This document shows, piece after piece, positions 14,601 through 19,459 of a stretch of DNA of 19,459 bases. Every line of letters starts with the position of its first letter. Position 1 is the first letter of the stretch. Under the pieces are notes generated by a model. It ran no database searches. It saw nothing but the letters and a program-made list of their open reading frames with translations, and was not told where the DNA came from. The stretch is from contig CAZTTG010000109.1 of NCBI GenBank assembly GCA_964615935.1, positions 1 to 19,459 on the forward strand, read 5' to 3'. This DNA comes from CAZTTG01 sp964615935. GTDB taxonomy: Bacteria; Planctomycetota; UBA1135; GCA-002686595. The translations under genes and the position numbers were made by a program.

Positions 14601-17600
14601 CGTCGACGCTGAGCTCGCGCAGGGCCCGGCGCACCGATCGGCGCCGCCACCAGGCGATGGGCCACCAGGCCCCCTCGGCCGAGCGGAGCTCCCGGTCGAG
14701 CGCGTCCAGGTCGAGCCCGGTGACCGCGGGCCGGTAGCGCGGGTGGAGGTCCGCGCGCAGGCCGTCCCGCCGGCGGCCGCGCTCGATCCAGTCCCCGAGC
14801 GCAGCGTCCACCTCGTCCCAGTCGGGCCGCGTCAGGAGCTCGGCCCGGGGAGCCGGGGCCTCGAGCAGGGCGGCGGCCAGCTGGTGGAGGCACTCGAGGT
14901 CCGCGCGGCTCCAGCCCCCCTCGAAGAAGCCCAGGACCGGGGCCACCTGCGCCGCGGTCGGCTGCAGCCCGTCGATGGCCGCCTCCAACCGCTCGACGGC
15001 CGCCTCGACCTCGCGCTGCCAGGCGGGACCCCACTCGGCCCGCCGGAAGGCGGCGAAGGGGTGGTCCGCCAGGCCCCCCGCTCCCGCCTCGGCCGTGGCC
15101 AGGCGTCCGACCAGGTCGCGCAGGCGCGCCAGCCGATCGGCGTCCAGCTCCTCGGAATCGGCGAGGTCGAGCCGCACCGGCGCGACCTCGCGCAGCCCGA
15201 TGAGGCGCGCGGTGCCCAGGAAGGCCGACTCGCCGGTCGAGCGCGGGCCGTGGAGCGCCTCCACGTAGGCGTTGAGCTCGCCCCGCAGTCCCTCCAGGCG
15301 GCGCGCCGCCTGCTCCCACTCCTCCTGCGAGGCCTCGCCGGTGGCCTCCAGCGCGGCGCCGAGCTGCTCGATGACGCTCCTCTTGCGCGCCTTGTTGGAG
15401 TGCAGCTCGAGGCAGAAGCGCGAGAGGCCGATGCGCTCCAGGCGCGAGTGGACCACCTCCAGGGCGGCCATCTTCTCGGACACGAAGAGCACCGTGCGGC
15501 CCTGGGCCAGGCAGTGGGCGATCAGGTTGGTGATGGTCTGCGACTTGCCCGTCCCCGGCGGGCCCTCGAGCACGAAGCTGCGGCCGTCGGCGGCGGCGAA
15601 GACCGCGGCCAGCTGCGAGGAGTCGACCGGCAGGGGGCAGCAGGTCTCGGTGGCCGAGCGGGTCCGGTCGAGCTCGCCGGGGATCGGGAAGCTGGCCTCG
15701 GCCTGGAAGGCGCGGTCCGGCCTCAGGACCAGGTGCTCGACGATGGGGCTCTCGAGCAGGGAGTCGGCGCGCAGGGCGAGGTCGCGCCACATCAGGAACT
15801 TGGCGAAGGAGAAGAAGCCGATGGCGGCGGTCTCCTGGACCTCCCAGCGGTCGACGTCGCGCACCGCCTGGCGGAAGGTGCGCAGGATGCCAGGGACGTC
15901 GATCCCGGCCTCGTCCTCGGGCAGGGGGTCCAGGCCGGAGATCTCCAGGCCGTGGTCCTGTCGGAGCATCTCCAGCAGGGTGACGTTGACCCGCGGCTCC
16001 TCGTCGGCCAGCCGCAGCTCGAAGCCGCTGCGGACGGTGCGCCGGGTGAGCTCCAGGGGGATCAGGAGGATGGGCGCCCGGCGCGCCTTCGTGCTGGCGG
16101 CGGACTCGTACCACGACAGGAAGCCCAGGGCCAGGTAGAGGGCGCTGGCGCCGCCCTCCTCGAGCTGCGTGCGCGCGTGCCGGTAGGTCTCGAGCAGCCG
16201 GCGGTCGAGCTCCTCCTGGAGCAGGTCGGAGCGGAGGCGCCGCGCGGCGAGCTCGCTCTTCAGCAGGTCCTCCAGGGGATCCTCGCCGGTGCGCCGCCGG
16301 TGGAGCTCGGCGTCGCGCGGGTCGCCCTCGGCCAGGTCCTCGGGGCGGGGCTGGATGCGGAAGGCGGCGCCCTCGGCCAGGGCGTCCTCGAGGGCCGCCA
16401 GGTCGGGGCACAGCAGGGGGACGCTGCGGCGGGTCTCGCGGAAGTTCAGCAGGCGGTTGCGCAGGGTGAGGTCGAGCAGCTTGCGCCTCCAGGCGTCCAG
16501 GCGGCTGGCGGGGGTGCGCGCCGGCGCGGGGGCCGCGCCGCCCGCGGGGGCGAGGGCGGTGAAGTCCGGGGCCTCGTCCGGGGGGGCGTCCACGATGACG
16601 GCGGCCTCCTCGGGCTCCTCCGCGGCGCGGACCCGCTCGGGGATGGGGCGGATGCGCCCCTTGCGCGCGCGCAGCACGTCCACCGCGACGAGCAGGTCCT
16701 CGGGCCGATCCAGGTGGCGGCGGCCCTCGGCCACCGCGCTCTTGAAGCCCCGCGCCGGCCGGGCGGTGAGGGCGGTGGGATCGAAGAGCAGCACCTCGTC
16801 GAGCTCCACGCGCTTGCGCACGCGCAGGCCGTCGTCGGTGGCCGGCTCGGGGAAGCACTCCTCCAGCAGCCACACCCCGGCGAAGGCGTGCCCGGGGACG
16901 AGGAGCAGCAGGGGGTGCAGGCCGGCCTGCTCGAGGCAGGCCGCGGCCAGCAGCGTCAGGTCCAGGCAGGTCGCCAGCCGGGTCTCCATGATCCGGTCGG
17001 GGAGCCGGACCTTCTGGCCCTGGTCCTCGAAGCTCGCCGGCGGGTTGGTGTAGGTGACGTCCTGCTCGCGGAGCGCTTCGTAGATGGCCGCCGCCTGGAC
17101 GGCGACGCGCTCGCGCTCCTGGGTCTGGTAGCCCGAGAGCGAGGGATCGCCGGTCCAGCGCCCGAGCACGCGCGCGGCCTCGCCCAGGATGGCCTCCACG
17201 GCCGGGTGGTTGGGGCACACGAAGGCGGCCAGGATCTCGGGGAGCGAGCCCAGCCCGCTCCACTCGTCGCGGGCCAGGAGCTCCACCGCCTCGGTCCTCT
17301 CGGCGAGCAGCGCGTCTCCCTGCCGCAGCTCGAAGCGCAGCAGGCCGGCGACGCGCTCGACGACCTCCGAGAGGTAGGTCGGGGAGAGGACCAGGTCCAC
17401 GTCCTCGAGCTGGCAGCTCGCGCCCGGCGCGAGCCTGCCCAGGGGCCGGCACCACTCGGACGCGAAGTCGGGCTCGGCCCGGATGTGCAGCTCCAGGTCG
17501 GGGATCGGCTCCGCGCCGAGGTTCTCGACGCGCACCGCCTTCACCAGGGGCACGTCGTTCTGTTGCATGGCCCAGTTGACCCGCCGGTCGAGCTCCACCC

Positions 17601-17679
17601 GCAGCTCCACGGGGCCCGGTCGCGGCGGCTCGGGGGGGCTCGCGCCCTCCTCGGGGCGGCCCGCTTCCTCCATCGTCAT
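11665..17679 (-). CDS. giant DUF4011-SF1 helicase-nuclease with N-terminal transglutaminase-like domain and DUF3320 end
   Basis: A 2004-residue cytoplasmic protein; ATG 17679 follows GAGGTG at good spacing. Domains in order: (a) about 140-345, transglutaminase-like, with a possible Cys238 (TCLDL), His264 (PGHAFAG), Asp300 (LFDPT) triad; (b) DUF4011 from about 395, with WRRKLLDLTLRNRLLNFR; (c) a split SF1 helicase with Walker A GPPGTGKS (706-713), Walker B DEAS (1352-1355), GDPKQLPP (1376-1383), SWHYRS (from 1426), VQGDERD (ending at 1558) and LNVAITRAR (1590-1598), interrupted by a long helical insert (about 780-1330); (d) an MTES_1575/Vsr-type nuclease with Glu1656, Asp1682 and the E-C-D pair 1699/1701; (e) a Pro-rich linker (1758-1825); (f) a DUF3320-like C-terminus from about 1836. 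All key residues are present. Likely role: nucleic-acid surveillance or phage defence by helicase-driven cleavage, inferred from architecture. No partner gene adjoins it. Confidence 0.93.
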   Translation of the reverse strand: MTMEEAGRPEEGASPPEPPRPGPVELRVELDRRVNWAMQQNDVPLVKAVRVENLGAEPIPDLELHIRAEPDFASEWCRPLGRLAPGASCQLEDVDLVLSPTYLSEVVERVAGLLRFELRQGDALLAERTEAVELLARDEWSGLGSLPEILAAFVCPNHPAVEAILGEAARVLGRWTGDPSLSGYQTQERERVAVQAAAIYEALREQDVTYTNPPASFEDQGQKVRLPDRIMETRLATCLDLTLLAAACLEQAGLHPLLLLVPGHAFAGVWLLEECFPEPATDDGLRVRKRVELDEVLLFDPTALTARPARGFKSAVAEGRRHLDRPEDLLVAVDVLRARKGRIRPIPERVRAAEEPEEAAVIVDAPPDEAPDFTALAPAGGAAPAPARTPASRLDAWRRKLLDLTLRNRLLNFRETRRSVPLLCPDLAALEDALAEGAAFRIQPRPEDLAEGDPRDAELHRRRTGEDPLEDLLKSELAARRLRSDLLQEELDRRLLETYRHARTQLEEGGASALYLALGFLSWYESAASTKARRAPILLIPLELTRRTVRSGFELRLADEEPRVNVTLLEMLRQDHGLEISGLDPLPEDEAGIDVPGILRTFRQAVRDVDRWEVQETAAIGFFSFAKFLMWRDLALRADSLLESPIVEHLVLRPDRAFQAEASFPIPGELDRTRSATETCCPLPVDSSQLAAVFAAADGRSFVLEGPPGTGKSQTITNLIAHCLAQGRTVLFVSEKMAALEVVHSRLERIGLSRFCLELHSNKARKRSVIEQLGAALEATGEASQEEWEQAARRLEGLRGELNAYVEALHGPRSTGESAFLGTARLIGLREVAPVRLDLADSEELDADRLARLRDLVGRLATAEAGAGGLADHPFAAFRRAEWGPAWQREVEAAVERLEAAIDGLQPTAAQVAPVLGFFEGGWSRADLECLHQLAAALLEAPAPRAELLTRPDWDEVDAALGDWIERGRRRDGLRADLHPRYRPAVTGLDLDALDRELRSAEGAWWPIAWWRRRSVRRALRELSVDGRAPSLDSLARDLERAIALRGEERALAAADELARALLGRSWADGEADWDEVDRLREWARTLRSIARRAAGMDLARGERLRETWARLVTEGRELLRPDGEVWRGLVGLLDAAEEQEAANAALAELAELDLELAWGEESAADHLERAARMARRFREQAARLRQWCAWRRVRGKAAAAGLGPLIVGLERGELAGRDLAAAFERSFYQWWTDRVVESEPRLRDFSSAEHGWRIQQFRGADEAHARLTRALVVSRLAARVPRATSTRLPTSELGILRRELAKQRRHMAVRKLFRKVPNLLPRLKPCLMMSPMSVAQYLDPDFPPFDLVVFDEASQIPPWDAIGAIARGSQAVVVGDPKQLPPTSFFQRADAEEEEDEDPELGVVDDLESILDDCLASGLRSLPLSWHYRSRHESLITFSNRHYYDGRLLTFPSPLREGMGVAWRHVPEGVYDKGRTRTNRREAEEVVAEIRRRLEDPARSSDSIGVVTFNLPQQTLIENLLEELRREDPQIDRHFGEEVPEAVFVKNLENVQGDERDLILFSVGYGPDAAGRVSMNFGPMNRDGGERRLNVAITRARREVLVFSTLRAEQIDLARTRARGVRDLKSFLEYAERGPTAIAGSISAGPEAELDAPFESDVRDALVARGWEAHLRVGCSGYRVDVGVVDPEAPERYLLGVECDGANYRRAETARDRDKLREEVLRSLGWSLHRIWSSDWWTDRERELERLDAALERARAGEEPPPPEEPEQAPALPSEEAPEAPAPPPIPDEADRGTFAAAPAPTAPRRTRRGAPPGPGPRPYEPTPVAKLLGSQEELHETSANRAIRRVIEKVVSREGPISLQLAARRVAAHWGFERITSRTRQRIRELISEKSVRVVDSGGVPFLWPIDLFPSELLHHRVPGEQPASQRAAKDLPLEEICNAARHLLASHVSAPVEDLARELARTFGYQRMGSAIRDRMLAGIDLLVAEGGAARGGDDSVVLEQ

Positions 17680-17723
17680 GCGCGCACCTCTGTGATCTCC
17701 TCGGGGACGGCGAAGGGCTGCAT
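17676..17723 (-). CDS. possible 15-codon leader ORF before the helicase
   Basis: ATG 17723 opens a 15-residue frame (MQPFAVPEEITEVRA) whose TGA overlaps the helicase ATG as ATGA, a coupling geometry. AAGGG lies 5 bases before it. Against it, the bases TAGGAT at its start could instead be the -10 box of the helicase promoter (CTGAAC-N18-TAGGAT), in which case the ATG would not be transcribed. Confidence 0.2.
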   Translation of the reverse strand: MQPFAVPEEITEVRA

Positions 17724-17822
17724 CCTAACCCTTGTCGCCTCCAGAGTTCAGAGTTCGACCTGCTGCGCCGGGGGCGGGGAACGGAAGGAGCTTCCCCCGG
17801 AGCGTCGATCGCCGGGGCGGAC

Positions 17823-19244
17823 CTACTCGAAGCCCACGGTGATGGCGTCGGATACGTCCGTGCCCGAGGCGCCCATCGGATCGCGCAGCCAGCCCTGGTA
17901 GAAGACGTACGAGCCGGGCGGCAGGTTCAGGATCGGGCCGGAGGTGGCGGGATCGTTGATGCGCAGCGTCAGGGTACCGGTGCAACCGCCCGTGCCGCCG
18001 GAGTTCTGCGGCGGGGTCCGCTTGATCGGCGGCTCGACGCAGAGGGTGCCGCTGGAGAAGGGGATGCGGGCCTGACCGTTCACGCTGCCGAAGATCAGCC
18101 CCGGCCTGCCGCTGTCGGCGGTGCGGACGATGACGTCGTAGTCGTCGGCGTTCTGGACCGGCAGGACGCTGGGATTCGAAGTCGTGATCCTCGCCTCGCA
18201 CCCGCCGGAGCTGGGGCATTGATCGAACCCGCAGGAGGTGCCGGTGCTGGGACGGTTGTAGGAGCAGTACACGATCACCGGATCGGGTATGCAGGCACCC
18301 AGCGAGGTCAGCTCCAGGTGGAAGCTGGCGAAGGGATTCGCGGGCCATCCGCCGAACCAGTAGCAGGCGGTGCCGGGGCTCGGTGCGGAGGGGCAGCTGC
18401 CGGAGGGTACGCCGCTGCAGCCGGTGCCGCTGGCAGGGCAGCCGTCGACGTTGTACCAGACCTGGTCGGCGGTCCCCAGCCCGGTGCCGCACGGGGTGGC
18501 GCCCGCGGTGCCGCAGGGGATGGAGTAGGTGCATGCGCCGAAGACGCCGCTCAGCGGGTCGCCGGCGACGATCGGGCCGGTGCCGACCCCGAAGACGGCG
18601 TTGTCGTTCTCGTGCTGGAAGGACCAGCTGAACTCCTCGTCGGCTCCGTTCCAGCTCCCGTCGCCGTCCGACATCAGGCAGAAGGAATCGTCGCCGAGCG
18701 CGACGGTGACGATCCAGCAGGCCAGGTTCCCGCCGCCGGAGTTGTCGCCCGGGAGGTTGTGACCGGACAGGTCGAAGTAGGCCGTGGCGCCGTTGTAGCC
18801 GGTCGCCGGCGCGATGGCCTGCTGCGCGGTCCAGCCGACGCAGCCCCCTCCGTTGTAGTCCCAGAAGGCGATCCGGACGTCGACCTGGCCGGTGGGCCAC
18901 CCGGTGCAGTAGCCGATCTGGAAGCTGTCGATCCAGTTGTCGTGCTCCGCGCCCGGGGGGGCGTTGGGCTCGTTCCAGCAGGGGATGCGGCCCTCGTCGT
19001 AGGCGTCCGTGCAGTGCTCCACGACGGCGTAGAAGCCGCCGCCGGTCCACTGGCAGGTGTTGTCGTAGATCTTGCCCAAGTACTCCGGCGCCGATCCCAA
19101 CCAGCTCCGTGTGGTGAGATCCAGGGTGCCGGCGTCGCTGATGGGGACCGCGATCGGCCGGATCAGGCTCGGATCGGCTTGCTGGGCCGCCGCGGTACTG
19201 CAGAGCAGGACCGACGCGGCCGTGAGGAAGGGCTGGCGGAGCAT
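17823..19244 (-). CDS. cysteine-rich secreted protein of unknown function
   Basis: A 473-residue extracellular protein. ATG 19244 follows a perfect AGGAGG with 6 bases of spacing; the frame extends upstream but that part is Arg-rich and untranslated-looking. A Sec signal peptide covers residues 1-20 (hydrophobic LTAASVLLCSTAAA, cleavage before QQ). The mature part has about 21 cysteines, mostly in Gly/Ser/Pro-rich surroundings (for example IPCGT, TPCGT, DGCPAS, TGCSG, GSCPS), and many Trp, Asp and Asn, pointing to a disulfide-stabilised, beta-rich surface protein. The C-terminal 120 residues look like a beta-sandwich ending in LPPGSYVFYQGWLRDP. No catalytic motif, LPXTG or PEP-CTERM anchor is visible. 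I do not recognise the family. It stands alone, with its own promoter, upstream of the helicase on the same strand. Confidence 0.82.
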   Translation of the reverse strand: MLRQPFLTAASVLLCSTAAAQQADPSLIRPIAVPISDAGTLDLTTRSWLGSAPEYLGKIYDNTCQWTGGGFYAVVEHCTDAYDEGRIPCWNEPNAPPGAEHDNWIDSFQIGYCTGWPTGQVDVRIAFWDYNGGGCVGWTAQQAIAPATGYNGATAYFDLSGHNLPGDNSGGGNLACWIVTVALGDDSFCLMSDGDGSWNGADEEFSWSFQHENDNAVFGVGTGPIVAGDPLSGVFGACTYSIPCGTAGATPCGTGLGTADQVWYNVDGCPASGTGCSGVPSGSCPSAPSPGTACYWFGGWPANPFASFHLELTSLGACIPDPVIVYCSYNRPSTGTSCGFDQCPSSGGCEARITTSNPSVLPVQNADDYDVIVRTADSGRPGLIFGSVNGQARIPFSSGTLCVEPPIKRTPPQNSGGTGGCTGTLTLRINDPATSGPILNLPPGSYVFYQGWLRDPMGASGTDVSDAITVGFE

Positions 19245-19293
19245 TGGAGACCTCCTGGGCTGTCGGGCCGAATCGGGACTCGACCCTCGTCCA

Positions 19294-19322
19294 ACCCTAG
19301 GCGGGTGCCGCGGAATCGTCAA
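19294..19322 (-). promoter_or_regulatory. promoter TTGACG-N17-TAGGGT
   Basis: On the minus strand TTGACG (19317-19322), 17 bases, then TAGGGT (19294-19299), giving a leader of about 40 bases to the AGGAGG and ATG of the secreted protein. It shares the CCTAGGGT core with the promoter at 2734-2763. Confidence 0.6.
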
Positions 19323-19389
19323 GCCGCGGCGCCGCTCCTCGGGCGACGCCGCAGCTCTCGACGCTCTCCGCATTGCGATCGGGCCCGGC

Positions 19390-19459
19390 CTACTGAAAGA
19401 CCACCTCGGAGAATAGACGTTCCAAGGGGTCGATTCGCGGCCGGAGCCGCCGAGGGGCA
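19390..19459 (-). CDS. C-terminal end of a gene entering from the right edge (tentative)
   Basis: The minus-strand frame ending in TAG at 19390-19392 is open to the edge and reads PRIDPLERLFSEVVFQ at its end, which looks like a natural protein C-terminus. Only about 22 residues are visible, so neither the gene nor its family can be confirmed. It would be transcribed toward the secreted protein gene, about 145 bases upstream of that gene's start. Confidence 0.35.
   Translation of the reverse strand, partial: APRRLRPRIDPLERLFSEVVFQ

Noticed and set aside
17776..17797. Hairpin GGGGAA/TTCCCC after the secreted protein gene
   Set aside because: Only 6 bp, with competing alternative pairings and no T-run; too weak to call a terminator.
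11830..17901. A very long open frame (about 2000 codons) on the plus strand antisense to the helicase
   Set aside because: Its translation is low-complexity, rich in Gln, Gly, His, Val and Leu with no domain motifs. It is the expected shadow of a GC-rich gene on the other strand, whose frame has all helicase and nuclease motifs.
1..19459. CRISPR array, tRNA or rRNA genes, phage genes, complete insertion sequences
   Set aside because: No regularly spaced repeats, cloverleaf-like intergenic sequence, transposase or phage structural genes were seen; most gaps between genes are under 300 bases.

Overview
The window is very GC-rich (coding third positions are almost all G or C) and looks like a chromosome segment of a free-living Gram-negative-type bacterium. 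Lipoprotein- and Sec-type signal peptides, a CRTAC1-like ASPIC/UnbV FG-GAP protein, a large cysteine-rich secreted protein and a selenocysteine-containing SelD are all compatible with Planctomycetota, Myxococcota, Acidobacteriota or a related uncultured phylum. I cannot place it more precisely from sequence alone.

Layout, left to right. (1) 1-2588, minus strand: a small Pro/Glu-rich hypothetical protein, then a NatB-like ABC-2 permease and its NatA-like ATPase, which runs off the left edge. (2) 2734-6999, plus strand: a promoter, an exported helical protein of unknown function, an ASPIC/UnbV FG-GAP protein that appears translationally coupled to it, a strong hairpin, signal peptidase I and a short-chain dehydrogenase. 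A 166-bp near-perfect inverted repeat (MITE-like) sits in-frame in the signal-peptide region of the ASPIC/UnbV gene. (3) 7016-9939: a selenium-linked module. selD contains an in-frame TGA read as selenocysteine, with a SECIS-like hairpin directly after it. It is followed by a TauE/SafE permease gene and diverges from a LysR regulator across an AT-richer control region with symmetric candidate operators. (4) 9997-11445, minus: an MFS transporter. (5) 11665-17679, minus: a 2004-residue protein joining a transglutaminase-like domain, DUF4011, an SF1 helicase, a Vsr/MTES_1575-type nuclease domain and a DUF3320-type C-terminus, a plausible single-gene nucleic-acid defence or processing enzyme. (6) 17823-19244, minus: a cysteine-rich secreted protein with a clear promoter and ribosome binding site. 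The end of another minus-strand gene probably enters at the right edge.

The most interesting points are the selenoprotein SelD, whose start and first 29 codons are missed by standard ORF calling, with its LysR/TauE partners; the in-frame palindromic insertion in the ASPIC/UnbV signal peptide; and the multidomain helicase-nuclease. No rRNA, tRNA, CRISPR array, complete insertion sequence or phage gene was seen.
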